In this document: piece by piece, positions 34,062 through 43,535 of the stretch
Position numbering within the stretch: position 1 is the first letter of the stretch
How the letters are laid out: every line of letters begins with the position of its first letter
Notes under the pieces: generated by a model
What the model was told of the DNA's origin: nothing
Seen by the model: the letters and a program-made list of their open reading frames with translations, nothing else
Databases searched by the model: none
Assembly (NCBI RefSeq): GCF_001687565.2
Contig: NZ_CP016534.2
Location: forward strand, 1,120,501 to 1,184,500
DNA length: 64,000 nucleotides
Direction of reading: 5' to 3'
DNA from: Planococcus antarcticus DSM 14505
GTDB taxonomy: Bacteria > Bacillota > Bacilli > Bacillales_A > Planococcaceae
Made by a program: the position numbers and the translations under genes

Positions 34062-35054
34062 ATGTATTTCGTAGACAATAAAGGCATTACAGATCCACGG
34101 ATTAACTTGGCAATCGAAGAATATCTATTGAAGACGATGGATGTTGAAAAAGATCCATTTCTTCTGTTCTATATCAATGAACCATCTATCATTATCGGTA
34201 AGAACCAAAACACGGCAGAAGAAATCAATACAGATTATGTCGATTCTAATGGCATTCATGTGGTCCGACGCCTATCTGGTGGTGGGGCAGTTTATCACGA
34301 TTTAGGAAATTTGAATTACAGCTTTATCACAGTAGACGATGGCAATAGCTTCCGTAATTTCCGCAAATTCACTGAACCTGTCGTGAAAGCGTTACAAAGC
34401 CTGGGGGTTAATGCTGAGCTTTCTGGACGCAATGATTTGATGGCAGAAGGTCGGAAAGTATCGGGCAATGCACAATTTTCAACTAGAGGGCGTATGTTCA
34501 GCCATGGAACTTTGATGTTTGATACGCAGATTGATGAAGTGGTATCTGCGTTAAAAGTCAGCAAAGAAAAGATTGAGTCGAAAGGCATCAAATCGATTCG
34601 TAGCCGTGTCGCAAACATTTCTGAGTTTTTAAAAGAGCCAATGACAGTGACGGAATTCCGCAACGCTGTTTTACACTCGATTTTTGAAGGTGAAGAAAAT
34701 GTCCGTTATTATGAACTAACGGATGAAGACTGGAAGAACATTCATGAACTGTCTAAAGAGCGTTACGGCAATTGGGATTGGAATTACGGCAAATCGCCTA
34801 AGTTCAATATTAAGCATTCCCACCGCTTCTCTGTCGGCGGCATTGATGTTCGCCTGCAAGTGGAGAAAGGTATCGTGCAAGACGCTAATATTTATGGTGA
34901 CTTTTTCGGTGTCGGGGACGTATCTGAAATCGAACAAGCCATCATCGGCTCGAAATACGAGCGTGCTTCGTTGGACAAAGCAATCGCAGGAATCGATATC
35001 CCAAAACTTCTTGGTGGCATCACGACGGAAGAGTTTTTGAAATTAATTTATTAA
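34062..35054 (+). CDS. lplJ: lipoate-protein ligase
   Basis: A 330-residue enzyme that activates free lipoate with ATP and attaches it to lipoyl-domain or GcvH proteins. LplA-type motifs: IIIGKNQNTAEEIN, VRRLSGGGAVYHDLGNLNYSF, and GRKVSGNAQF with the catalytic Lys. A C-terminal accessory domain is present. AAAGGAGAG precedes ATG 34062. A terminator separates it from the Bce-type module. Confidence 0.95.
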   Translation: MYFVDNKGITDPRINLAIEEYLLKTMDVEKDPFLLFYINEPSIIIGKNQNTAEEINTDYVDSNGIHVVRRLSGGGAVYHDLGNLNYSFITVDDGNSFRNFRKFTEPVVKALQSLGVNAELSGRNDLMAEGRKVSGNAQFSTRGRMFSHGTLMFDTQIDEVVSALKVSKEKIESKGIKSIRSRVANISEFLKEPMTVTEFRNAVLHSIFEGEENVRYYELTDEDWKNIHELSKERYGNWDWNYGKSPKFNIKHSHRFSVGGIDVRLQVEKGIVQDANIYGDFFGVGDVSEIEQAIIGSKYERASLDKAIAGIDIPKLLGGITTEEFLKLIY

Positions 35055-35064
35055 GAATTTCTGG

Positions 35065-35091
35065 GAGCCTGCTTTTATGCAGGCTCTTTTG
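35065..35091 (+). terminator. intrinsic terminator after lplJ
   Basis: GAGCCTGC / GCAGGCTC, 6-base loop, then TTTTGTT. Confidence 0.82.
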
Positions 35092-35126
35092 TTAAAATGG
35101 AAAGAAAAAGGAAAGGGGGAATCAGT

Positions 35127-35831
35127 ATGGCTGTTCAACGAATCTTCATTGTAGAAGATGATTTGAAAATTGCGGAGTTATTGGCAGAGACCTTAAGGAA
35201 ATATCATTACGAAGTAGAGACCGCAAAAGATTTTGATCGAATCATCGAAGAATTCGAAGCTTTTGATCCCCATTTGATTTTACTCGATATTAACTTGCCT
35301 TCTTATGATGGCTATTATTGGTGCCGCCAGCTCAGGCAGCAAACCACTTGCCCTATTATTTTCATTTCGGCCCGCTCGGGAGAAATGGATCAAGTCTTCG
35401 CTTTGGAAAACGGTGGAGATGATTTTATTACGAAACCTTTCCATTACGAAATCGTCCTTGCAAAAATAAGAAGCCATTTGCGCAGAGCTTTTGGCGAATA
35501 TGCGCCGAAGCAGGAAGAGCGATCTATCAAAGCCGGGCGAATCGTATTGTATATGGAGCGCATGGAGCTATATGTAAAGACAGACGCTATTCCGCTGCAG
35601 AAAAAAGAATGCACGATTCTCGAACTCCTGCTGTCCAATTATCCAAAAGTGGTCTCACGTGAGCAACTGTTGGAAGAATTATGGGATGACCAGGCATTTG
35701 TAGATGAAAACACGCTGAATGTCAATATGACTCGGGTCCGGAAAAAGCTGTCTGATTATGGCGTACTGTCAGCCATTGAAACTGTTAGAGGGGCTGGATA
35801 TCGCCTGCTGCTTCATGAGGAGGAATCGTGA
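35127..35831 (+). CDS. OmpR-type response regulator of a Bce-like module
   Basis: A 234-residue regulator: receiver domain with EDD (10-12), phospho-acceptor Asp54 in LILLDINLP, Lys in ITKPF, and a C-terminal winged helix ending TVRGAGYRL. It is encoded directly before a sensor kinase and a BceAB-like transporter. By analogy with BceR it would switch on peptide-antibiotic detoxification. ATG 35127 follows AAAGGGGG; ten upstream codons are excluded because they precede that site. The gene overlaps the kinase by four bases. Confidence 0.9.
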   Translation: MAVQRIFIVEDDLKIAELLAETLRKYHYEVETAKDFDRIIEEFEAFDPHLILLDINLPSYDGYYWCRQLRQQTTCPIIFISARSGEMDQVFALENGGDDFITKPFHYEIVLAKIRSHLRRAFGEYAPKQEERSIKAGRIVLYMERMELYVKTDAIPLQKKECTILELLLSNYPKVVSREQLLEELWDDQAFVDENTLNVNMTRVRKKLSDYGVLSAIETVRGAGYRLLLHEEES

Positions 35832-36934
35832 TGCTGCGATTATTCCTAAAAGAACATGCAGCGTTCATCGTCTTCCAGTTTGTCCTAGTGGCGTTCATCA
35901 TGATGTTATACTGGTTGGATGGCTTTCGTAATCTCGATACGGCTATCTATTCATTTGTCATCAGCACGATGCTGGTCATTGCATTTCTGACCGTTCGCTT
36001 TGTTAAACGCTATCATTATTATCAGCGGATTTTGGTGACGCCGCAGAACTTGGAACATATGCTTCAGCGCGAAGGAAAGTCACCTGAACAAATTCAAAAT
36101 GAAGTTTATCTGCAAAAATTGTATCGTTTGTACCAACATGAAGTGCAATCTTTATACGCTACTCAAAATCGCCATCTGCAGTTCATGAACCAGTGGGTGC
36201 ACCAGATGAAAACGCCTTTATCGGTTATGCACCTGTTGCTTCAGGAAGAGCAGGAGCTCGATAAAAACAGTGTGCGTGAAGAAATGGACCGGTTGAAAGC
36301 AGGGTTGGATACGGTTTTGATGAATGCCCGTTTGGACACATTCGAGCAGGATATGCAAATCGAACAGGTCTATTTGCGGTCTTTAGTCAGCGAAGTGGTC
36401 ACAGAAAACAAACGGCTGTTCATTTCGAAACGTATTTATCCAGAGATTTCGATTGCAGAAGAGCATATTGTGGCAACTGATCAGAAGTGGATGAAATTTA
36501 TTATTGGCCAATTTTTGACCAATGCGGTCAAGTACACATTCGAACCCAATAAAAAAGTAATGATTGCCGCGGAATGTTCGAATGGCAATACGCTGTTGAA
36601 GATTCGGGACGAAGGAATCGGAATTTCTGCCTCCGATTTGCCGCGTGTAACCAAGGCATTTTTCACTGGAGAAAACGGACGGAAAACTGTAGAATCCACT
36701 GGGATGGGCTTGTATTTGGCAAAAGAAATTTGCGGAAAACTGGGTCATGAATTGTCGATTTCTTCTGTTCAAGGAGAAGGGACGACCGTATCTGTACTGT
36801 TCTTCGACCAGGATTTTGCAACACAGGAGGAAAAAAATGACGGTAGTGAAAATCGACGAAGTGACCAAGGTTTACGAAGGGAAAGTGACACACAGGGCAG
36901 TCAACCAGTTAAGCTTCACAGTGGAGAAAGGTGA
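35828..36934 (+). CDS. intramembrane-sensing histidine kinase (BceS-like) with extended tail
   Basis: Two N-terminal helices with almost no external loop (about 10-60), then the H-box MNQWVHQMKTPLSVM, N-box FLTNAVKYTF, and G-box DEGIGISASDLPRV, ending TTVSVLFF. Kinases of this type sense through their partner transporter. The frame continues ~32 residues into the next gene as a polar low-quality tail. One extra A in the A-tract at 36831-36837 would instead give a TGA that overlaps the next ATG as ATGA, with a ~336-residue kinase, the usual size. The extension may therefore be a mutation, slippage or a sequence error. Confidence 0.88.
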   Translation: MMLRLFLKEHAAFIVFQFVLVAFIMMLYWLDGFRNLDTAIYSFVISTMLVIAFLTVRFVKRYHYYQRILVTPQNLEHMLQREGKSPEQIQNEVYLQKLYRLYQHEVQSLYATQNRHLQFMNQWVHQMKTPLSVMHLLLQEEQELDKNSVREEMDRLKAGLDTVLMNARLDTFEQDMQIEQVYLRSLVSEVVTENKRLFISKRIYPEISIAEEHIVATDQKWMKFIIGQFLTNAVKYTFEPNKKVMIAAECSNGNTLLKIRDEGIGISASDLPRVTKAFFTGENGRKTVESTGMGLYLAKEICGKLGHELSISSVQGEGTTVSVLFFDQDFATQEEKNDGSENRRSDQGLRRESDTQGSQPVKLHSGER

Positions 36935-37610
36935 ATTTCTGGCAGTGATGGGACCTTCAGGTAGCGGCAAAACGACGCTGTTAAATTTGATTTCCACAAT
37001 TGATACGCTAACTTCCGGAGAAATCTTGATTGATGGAACCAATCCACATTTATTGGATAAGAATGAGCTCGCACTATTCCGCAGACGGGAACTGGGTTTT
37101 GTTTTCCAGGACTTTAACTTGCTGCAGATGCTAACGGTTGAAGAAAATCTGGTGCTGCCTTTGACGCTTGATTATGTTCCTATCGATGAGATGGCAAGGC
37201 GGGTGCTGCTTATTGCCAAACGCCTTGGTCTAACATCAATTCTTCATAAGAAGCCGAATGAAATTTCGGGAGGAGAAGCTCAACGCACAGCAATTGGCAG
37301 AGCACTTATTCATCAGCCTGCGCTCATCTTAGCCGATGAGCCGACAGGAAATCTCGACTCCAAATCGTCGCGCGATGTACTTGAAATTTTATCAAATGCC
37401 GCTAGCGACAGCGAAACCACAATCATCATGGTGACGCACGATCCGATTGCTGCAAGTTATTGTGACCGCGTCCTTTTCATCAAAGACGGTGAATTTTTTA
37501 ATGAAATCTATGGAGATGAACGACGCCAGACATTTTATCAGCGGATCTTGAATGTCCTGTCGTTGCTAGGAGGCTCCGTGAATGACCTTTCGGCAACTCG
37601 CTTACCATAA
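36837..37610 (+). CDS. BceA-like ABC transporter ATPase
   Basis: A 257-residue MacB/BceA-type ATPase: Walker A GPSGSGKTT, signature ISGGEAQRTAIGRAL, Walker B LILADEPTGNLDSKSS and switch VTHDP. AGGAGG ends 6 bases before ATG 36837. With the permease downstream it forms a module that removes cell-wall-active peptides from their lipid targets. It overlaps the permease start by 29 bases. Confidence 0.93.
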   Translation: MTVVKIDEVTKVYEGKVTHRAVNQLSFTVEKGEFLAVMGPSGSGKTTLLNLISTIDTLTSGEILIDGTNPHLLDKNELALFRRRELGFVFQDFNLLQMLTVEENLVLPLTLDYVPIDEMARRVLLIAKRLGLTSILHKKPNEISGGEAQRTAIGRALIHQPALILADEPTGNLDSKSSRDVLEILSNAASDSETTIIMVTHDPIAASYCDRVLFIKDGEFFNEIYGDERRQTFYQRILNVLSLLGGSVNDLSATRLP

Positions 37611-39519
37611 CGTTGTCCGTAACCGGAGAAACTATGCGGCTTTTTTTCTGGCCAGCGTTTTTTCAGTCATGGTATTTTTTGTCTATTCGATGTTTATTTT
37701 TCATCCAACGTTCGAGGAAGACGGCCTTCGTCTGCTTGCCATTCGAGGGATGCTGATTGCAGAAGTAGTTCTGTATATTTTCACTTTGTTTTTCTTGTTT
37801 TATTCGATGAGCGCCTTTTTGCAGGCCCGATCGAAGGAATTCGGAGTGCTAATGCAATTAGGAATGACAAAAAAACAGTTGAACAAATTGATTTTTTTTG
37901 AAATGCTCATAATCGGTACGATTTCGACTGCAACGGGCATCGCATTCGGCTTCGCTTTCTCCAAGTTCTTTCTTATGATTGGACGAGAAATTATGGAGCT
38001 GGAGTCCTTGCCACTATATGTCTCATGGCAACCATTTCTGCTGACAATTGCAGCGTTCGCGAGTTTGTTCGTCATTATTTCATTTGTAAGTGTCGGGTTC
38101 ATCCGAACAAAACGTGTTGTTGATTTACTGCAGGGCTTTTGGAAAGTGGAAGAAGAAACAAAATCGTCGACGGTGCTGTCTATTATGGGAATTGTCTTTT
38201 TGGCAATTGCCTACACATTTGCAGCGAGCGTGTCAGATCAAACCGTTTACTTAATGATCTTCATCGTTCCGCCACTTGCCACATTCGGCACTTATTTATT
38301 TTTTACGCATACGATTCATTCTTTGTTGCGGCTGTATAAGCGTAAAAAAAATGTCTATTGGAAAAAAACGCGTTTAGTGTCGTTGGCAGAGGCATCGGTT
38401 AAGCTGAAAGATAGTGCACAGATGTTCTTCATTGTTACTATTGTATCCACAGTGGCTTTTTTGACAGTGGGGACTTTAGCATCTTTCATGTCTTACACAG
38501 GAGACTTCCGTGAATCAAATCCTCTTGGACTTGTCTATATTTCATTTAATGGCAACGAACAGGAAGCGGCGCATATAGATCGCTTAACAAGCCAGTTGGA
38601 AAGTGAACAATTATCTTATGACCTGGTTGAACTGACAGTCAAACGCCAAACTTCAGGTGCTAGCGGAAATGATGTGGATATTTTATCATTGTCTGAGTTT
38701 AACCGTTTAGCGATTGCGCTTGATTTTGAACCTGCACAATTACAAGAAGGCGAAGGTATGTTTGTCCCGTTTTCATTAGACTCCTTGAAAGAACTAAAAA
38801 GTACCAGCGTCGAGACAGTGCTTTTCGAGAGCAACGTGCCTTTGTCAATCCAATCGTCTTATCCGCATGTCGTATTTCCTATTCACACTTTGAATGTCAA
38901 CACAATTATTGTCAGTGACGCAGACTATGAAGCAATCGATCAACCCCTGCTGGGATACTCAACAGGTATGTCTGACTTTACTTATTACGCCTTTGATATA
39001 CAGAATTGGACTGAAACGATAAATATCGGCAATCGATTGACCAATACAGTGAGCGAAGCAGTGGAAACTGCTGATTTTAATAACGTAAACTTTTTCTTTG
39101 AAAATCCAGGTGATGACTACCGCTGGTTCAAATCTTCGTTTGCCTTGCTGCTGTTTATTGGGGTCATGGTGGCGGCAGTCTTTCTGCTAGCAGCGGGTAG
39201 TTTTATTTATTTTAAGCTGTATACTGGCCTTGAGCGGGATCGGAAACAATACAAACTGCTGGTTCGTCTAGGGATGACGGATAAGGAACTAGGCAAAATC
39301 GTCAATCGGCAGCTAATTCCTCAATTTTTCTTGCCGTGGACTCTCGCCCTACTGCATAGCGCATTTGCTTTTGTTTCATTGCAGGTTGTGTGGGAGGAAT
39401 TTGCCGAGCTGTCGATTCTCGGCGAAATGGCTCTTGTCCTTGGCGGATTTACTATTGCACAAATCTTATACTTTTTCTTAATTCGTTGGCGTTATGTCGA
39501 CCATCTACAGGCACCGTGA
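37582..39519 (+). CDS. BceB-like ABC transporter permease
   Basis: A 645-residue FtsX-family permease with about ten helices: one near residue 20, pairs around 55-70 and 105-130, others at 150-175, 200-245, 290-310, and three at 520-640. A large extracellular domain of ~200 residues (about 315-515) separates helices 7 and 8, the sensing domain of Bce-type systems. AGGAGG precedes ATG 37582. Which antibiotic it handles cannot be told from sequence. Confidence 0.92.
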   Translation: MTFRQLAYHNVVRNRRNYAAFFLASVFSVMVFFVYSMFIFHPTFEEDGLRLLAIRGMLIAEVVLYIFTLFFLFYSMSAFLQARSKEFGVLMQLGMTKKQLNKLIFFEMLIIGTISTATGIAFGFAFSKFFLMIGREIMELESLPLYVSWQPFLLTIAAFASLFVIISFVSVGFIRTKRVVDLLQGFWKVEEETKSSTVLSIMGIVFLAIAYTFAASVSDQTVYLMIFIVPPLATFGTYLFFTHTIHSLLRLYKRKKNVYWKKTRLVSLAEASVKLKDSAQMFFIVTIVSTVAFLTVGTLASFMSYTGDFRESNPLGLVYISFNGNEQEAAHIDRLTSQLESEQLSYDLVELTVKRQTSGASGNDVDILSLSEFNRLAIALDFEPAQLQEGEGMFVPFSLDSLKELKSTSVETVLFESNVPLSIQSSYPHVVFPIHTLNVNTIIVSDADYEAIDQPLLGYSTGMSDFTYYAFDIQNWTETINIGNRLTNTVSEAVETADFNNVNFFFENPGDDYRWFKSSFALLLFIGVMVAAVFLLAAGSFIYFKLYTGLERDRKQYKLLVRLGMTDKELGKIVNRQLIPQFFLPWTLALLHSAFAFVSLQVVWEEFAELSILGEMALVLGGFTIAQILYFFLIRWRYVDHLQAP

Positions 39520-39537
39520 ATTTACGGTGCCTGTTGT
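39508..39537 (+). terminator. intrinsic terminator after the Bce-type operon
   Basis: CAGGCACCGT / ACGGTGCCTG with a 6-base loop and a poor T run (TTGTATT). The right arm abuts the -35 of the lcfB promoter. Confidence 0.6.
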
Positions 39538-39562
39538 ATTGTCTGAAGATTTATTTTATAAT
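39534..39562 (+). promoter_or_regulatory. lcfB promoter
   Basis: -35 TTGTAT (39534-39539), 17-base spacer, -10 TATAAT (39557-39562). Confidence 0.65.
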
Positions 39563-39579
39563 GAAAACAGAATAAAATA

Positions 39580-39597
39580 TGAATGAATATTCATTCA
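39580..39597. promoter_or_regulatory. FadR operator before lcfB
   Basis: Perfect 18-bp palindrome TGAATGAATATTCATTCA, the form recognised by the acyl-CoA-responsive TetR-type repressor FadR in Bacillus. It lies just downstream of the expected transcription start, where binding would block RNA polymerase. lcfB is a FadR target in B. subtilis. Confidence 0.8.
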
Positions 39598-39616
39598 ATG
39601 GAAAAGAGGGATGGAC

Positions 39617-41170
39617 ATGAATTTAATGTCACGCGTTCACGAAATTGCTGAGCAGGATTCTGCTCGAGTCGCTTACAGCTTTATGGGGAAAGATACAAGC
39701 TATGGTGAATTTGATCAATCTGTTGCTGTTTTTGCTGGTGCTCTACAAGGATTAGGCGTGGAAAAAGGGGATCATGTCGCATTTCTTCTAGGCAACACAC
39801 CGCATTTTTTAATTTCTTTATATGCAACGATGCGTTTAGGAGCCACAGCTGTTCCGATCAATCCTATTTATAGTCCTGATGAAATCGCTTACATAGTCAA
39901 CAATAGCGACACAAAGGTAGTAGTAGCAATCGATATGCTCTTGCCGCTTATCGAAGGAGCGCATAAAGCACTGCCGGCTGTTGAATCGTACATTATTTGT
40001 GAAACGGATCCATCGACACTGGAAAAAATGGCTCAATTGCCTGAAGACATTCAGGGGAAAGTCCATTCGTTTACGAATCTGCTAGCCAAATCAAAGGCGA
40101 ATGATGTGTTCCCAGAAGTCCAACCAGATGATAATGCAGTTATATTATATACATCAGGTACGACAGGTAAACCGAAAGGCGCTATGCTGACGCATCAGAA
40201 TTTATATTCGAACGCACGTGATGTAGGTGAATATCTTCAGATTGGTTCAACTGACCGTGTACTGGCAACTTTGCCAGTTTTCCACGTATTTGCGCTGACA
40301 GTAGTAGTCAACGCGCCACTTCTGCAGGGGGCGACGATTGTCTTGGTGCCACGTTTCAATCCAAAAGAGGTATTCGAAGCCATTAAGACGTCCAAAGCAA
40401 GCATTTTTGCCGGAGTACCGACCATGTTCAATTTCATGAATCAATTACCGGATGTTGATCCGGCTGATTTCGCTTCCGTACGCTTAGCGATTTCAGGTGG
40501 TTCCGCCATGCCTGTAGCTCTGCTGCATAGTTTCGAAGATAAATTTAATGTCCGCATTTCAGAAGGCTATGGTTTGTCAGAAGCTTCGCCGGTTACTTGC
40601 TTTAATCCGATTGACCGCGAGCGGAAAGCCGGTTCGATCGGCACTTCCATTATTAATGTGGAAAATAAAGTCGTCAATGAACTGGGAGAAGAAGTGTCAG
40701 CAAATGAAGTCGGTGAGCTGATTGTTCGTGGACCGAACGTCATGAAGGGCTATTACAAAATGCCGGAAGAAACCGCTGCAGCAATTCGCGACGGCTGGCT
40801 GTACACAGGTGACCTAGCTCGTGTTGACGAACAAGGCTATTTTTACATTGTCGACCGTAAAAAAGACATGATTATCGTGGGTGGCTACAATGTATATCCG
40901 CGCGAAGTTGAAGAAGTGCTGTTTGCCCATCCAGCAGTATTAGAAGCAGCGGTTGTTGGCTTGCCGGATCCGGATTTCGGCGAAGAGGTCAACGCCTATG
41001 TCGTGCTGAAGGACCCATCCGTTTCAGTGGATGAATTGAAGGTGTATTGCGCAGAGCATTTAGCAAAATACAAAGTTCCAAGACAATTTGAAGTGCTTGA
41101 AGAATTGCCGAAGAATACGACAGGGAAAATTCTGCGCCGGTCGCTGAAGGATCAGGCTATGCAAAAATAA
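39617..41170 (+). CDS. lcfB: long-chain fatty-acid-CoA ligase (LcfB/YhfL-like)
   Basis: A 517-residue AMP-forming acyl-CoA synthetase: ATP motif ILYTSGTTGKPKGAM (about 172-186), EGYGLSEASP, YTGDLARVDEQGYFYIVDRKKD, and catalytic Lys in NTTGKILRR. It activates fatty acids for beta-oxidation at the membrane. ATG 39617 lies 6 bases after AGAGGG; ATG 39611 touches that site. A FadR operator sits in the promoter, so it is induced when long-chain acyl-CoA accumulates. Confidence 0.93.
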   Translation: MNLMSRVHEIAEQDSARVAYSFMGKDTSYGEFDQSVAVFAGALQGLGVEKGDHVAFLLGNTPHFLISLYATMRLGATAVPINPIYSPDEIAYIVNNSDTKVVVAIDMLLPLIEGAHKALPAVESYIICETDPSTLEKMAQLPEDIQGKVHSFTNLLAKSKANDVFPEVQPDDNAVILYTSGTTGKPKGAMLTHQNLYSNARDVGEYLQIGSTDRVLATLPVFHVFALTVVVNAPLLQGATIVLVPRFNPKEVFEAIKTSKASIFAGVPTMFNFMNQLPDVDPADFASVRLAISGGSAMPVALLHSFEDKFNVRISEGYGLSEASPVTCFNPIDRERKAGSIGTSIINVENKVVNELGEEVSANEVGELIVRGPNVMKGYYKMPEETAAAIRDGWLYTGDLARVDEQGYFYIVDRKKDMIIVGGYNVYPREVEEVLFAHPAVLEAAVVGLPDPDFGEEVNAYVVLKDPSVSVDELKVYCAEHLAKYKVPRQFEVLEELPKNTTGKILRRSLKDQAMQK

Positions 41171-41276
41171 ATGATTTAAGAGCTTGTGGTTTGAAGAAAT
41201 TAATTCATGAACCATCTCCTTAGATTCTGAAAGCGAAACTGATTATGAGGTAGGTAATAGCAAAAAAATAAGTATA

Positions 41277-41320
41277 AGCAAGAGGGTCCGGTTTTTATGC
41301 CGGAGCCTCTTGCTATTTTG
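41277..41320 (+). terminator. intrinsic terminator after lcfB
   Basis: AGCAAGAGG-GT-CCGG / CCGG-AG-CCTCTTGCT, then ATTTTG. The rest of 41171-41456 shows no gene. Confidence 0.8.
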
Positions 41321-41456
41321 AGTGTAATATAGAACAGCTTTATTTTTCTTCATTTACAGCCAAATTAGAATTTGATTGAAAAAACTGACATTTTTTATTA
41401 TAGTTAAGGAGCAGTATTACGAATTTCGAAATAGTTCAATCCGAGGAGGAAATGGA

Positions 41457-43442
41457 ATGGCGAAAAAAGCAGTGGAAATAAACGATTTAACGAAGTTGGT
41501 TTCAGTGACAGAACCACGGATTTCACCAGATGGAAAAAGAGCGGTATTCGTCCATACACAAATCGATGAAGAAGAAAATACATATAGAGCCCATCTCTAC
41601 CACCTCGATCTCGAAACGGGCAAGCAGACCCAGTGGACGCATGGTAAGGAGCGGGTGGGTTCACCGCGGTGGTCAGCCGATGGAACCGCTGTAGCTTTCT
41701 TATCGGATCGGGATGAAAAAAATCAATTGTTTGTCATGTCGTCGACTGGCGGGGAAGCGCGGTCGCTAACTGATTTCGAAAAAGGGGTCAATGGGTTTGA
41801 GTGGGCACCCTGTGGGACGAAGATCTGGTTTAATGCTTTGACGAAAGAAGGGAAAACCTTCACGGACAAAGAAGAAAAAGAAGAAAAAGAAGAAAAAAAG
41901 CAACCGGAACCTTACCATGTCGACAAAATGAAATACAAGATGGACGGTATGGGTTTATTGCCTAAAGAATTTCATCGCCATATCGGTTCGGTGGATATCG
42001 ATTCGAAGAGCGTGGAGCAGCTGACGGAAGGAAGCCATCATTACAGTCTCGAAACTGTTTCGCATGATGGTGAGAAACTTATTTATGGTGTGACTCGCGA
42101 AGAGAATCTGGATTTTGTCTTCCGACAACCTCTTTATATATATGATATTGAAACAGAACAGGAATCGGTACTGATAGCAGAAGAAGGTTATTTCGGTGGT
42201 GCGGCTTTTTCATTTGACGATTCGAAGGTCGCTTTTGCAGGAAGTATGCGGCAATATGAGAATGCGACGCATACGGAGATTTATGTAGCGGATTTAGACG
42301 AACAAACCCGTATCTGTTTGACCGAAGGCTTGGATGTGCCTGTAGGTGATTATGTGGTAGCCGATCATCAGCAGGGAGCGGCTGCACCAGATGTGGTCTG
42401 GACAAAAGATGATCATTTGTATTTCCAGGTGTCGACGATGGGGGATGTGCGCCTGTACTTCGCTTCGCTCGATGGCATGATTTTTCCGGCGTCTCCCGAT
42501 ATGGAGCATGTGTATGGCTATGATATTTCCCAGGATGGCGAATTTGCGATTGCGGCCATCAGCAATCCAGTCAACCCGGGTGAACTGTACCGGTTGACCA
42601 TTGCAACAGGTGAACGTCAGGCTTTGACCTCATTTAATCAGGAGTTCCTGGAGCACACAGAGTTGGTTGAAGCACAGCCGATTATCGCAAAAGGCTCAAA
42701 GGAATGGGCGGTCCATGGCTGGTTGATAAAACCATACGGCTTTCAGGAAGGTCAAAAGTATCCACTGGTCGTCAATATTCACGGCGGCCCACATGCGATG
42801 TACGCGAATACCTTTGTCCATGAAATTCAATTGCTGGCAGCACGGGGGTTTGGCGTACTATACGTCAATCCGCGAGGAAGCCACGGTTATAGCCAGGAGT
42901 TTGTAGACGCAGTACGCGGTGATTATGGAGGCGGCGATTACGAGGACATTATGAATTCTGTCACTGAGACAGTAGAATCGAACGGCTGGATTGATGCCAA
43001 TCGTTTAGGCGTCACCGGTGGCAGCTATGGCGGCTTCATGACCAATTGGATCGTCGGTCATTCAGACCGCTTCAAAGCAGCGGTGACCCAGCGCTCCATA
43101 TCCAACTGGGTGTCGTTCTTCGGCGTTTCGGACATCGGTTATTATTTCAGTGACTGGCAGATTGGTGCAGATATGACGGACGTCGATAAGCTCTGGCAGC
43201 ATTCGCCATTGAAGTACGCCAAGAATGTCCAGACGCCATTGCTGATTCTTCATTCTGAAAATGATTACCGCTGCCCGATCGAGCAGTCGGAACAATTATA
43301 TGTGACATTAAAGAGTATGGGAAAGGAAACGGAATTTGTCCGTTTCCCGGAAGCTGACCACAATTTGTCACGGACCGGCAAACCGAATCTCCGCTTTGCA
43401 CGTCTGGAGCAGATTACGGATTGGATGGAAAAATATTTGTAA
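41457..43442 (+). CDS. S9 family serine peptidase (acylaminoacyl-peptidase type, YuxL-like)
   Basis: A 661-residue cytoplasmic peptidase: N-terminal beta-propeller repeats (RISPDGKRAVFVHT, RWSADGTAVAFLSDRD) and a C-terminal alpha/beta hydrolase with nucleophile GGSYGGF, oxyanion region NIHGGPHAMY, acid in LHSENDYRCP and His in EADHNL. A Glu/Lys run (DKEEKEEKEEKK) forms a charged insert in the propeller. It trims peptides from the N terminus. ATG 41457 follows GAGGAGG; the longer upstream frame has no start signal. Confidence 0.9.
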   Translation: MAKKAVEINDLTKLVSVTEPRISPDGKRAVFVHTQIDEEENTYRAHLYHLDLETGKQTQWTHGKERVGSPRWSADGTAVAFLSDRDEKNQLFVMSSTGGEARSLTDFEKGVNGFEWAPCGTKIWFNALTKEGKTFTDKEEKEEKEEKKQPEPYHVDKMKYKMDGMGLLPKEFHRHIGSVDIDSKSVEQLTEGSHHYSLETVSHDGEKLIYGVTREENLDFVFRQPLYIYDIETEQESVLIAEEGYFGGAAFSFDDSKVAFAGSMRQYENATHTEIYVADLDEQTRICLTEGLDVPVGDYVVADHQQGAAAPDVVWTKDDHLYFQVSTMGDVRLYFASLDGMIFPASPDMEHVYGYDISQDGEFAIAAISNPVNPGELYRLTIATGERQALTSFNQEFLEHTELVEAQPIIAKGSKEWAVHGWLIKPYGFQEGQKYPLVVNIHGGPHAMYANTFVHEIQLLAARGFGVLYVNPRGSHGYSQEFVDAVRGDYGGGDYEDIMNSVTETVESNGWIDANRLGVTGGSYGGFMTNWIVGHSDRFKAAVTQRSISNWVSFFGVSDIGYYFSDWQIGADMTDVDKLWQHSPLKYAKNVQTPLLILHSENDYRCPIEQSEQLYVTLKSMGKETEFVRFPEADHNLSRTGKPNLRFARLEQITDWMEKYL

Positions 43443-43446
43443 GAAT

Positions 43447-43488
43447 CAAAAAACGGAGCGGCTGATTAAAGCCGATCCGTTTTTTGAT
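43447..43488. terminator. terminator after the S9 peptidase
   Basis: AAAACGGA-G-CGGCT / AGCCG-AT-CCGTTTT, with A and T tracts on both sides. Confidence 0.85.
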
Positions 43489-43535
43489 AGATAAAAATTA
43501 TAAGGTTTAATCCCTTATCTGTTGTCCAGTCTCAA

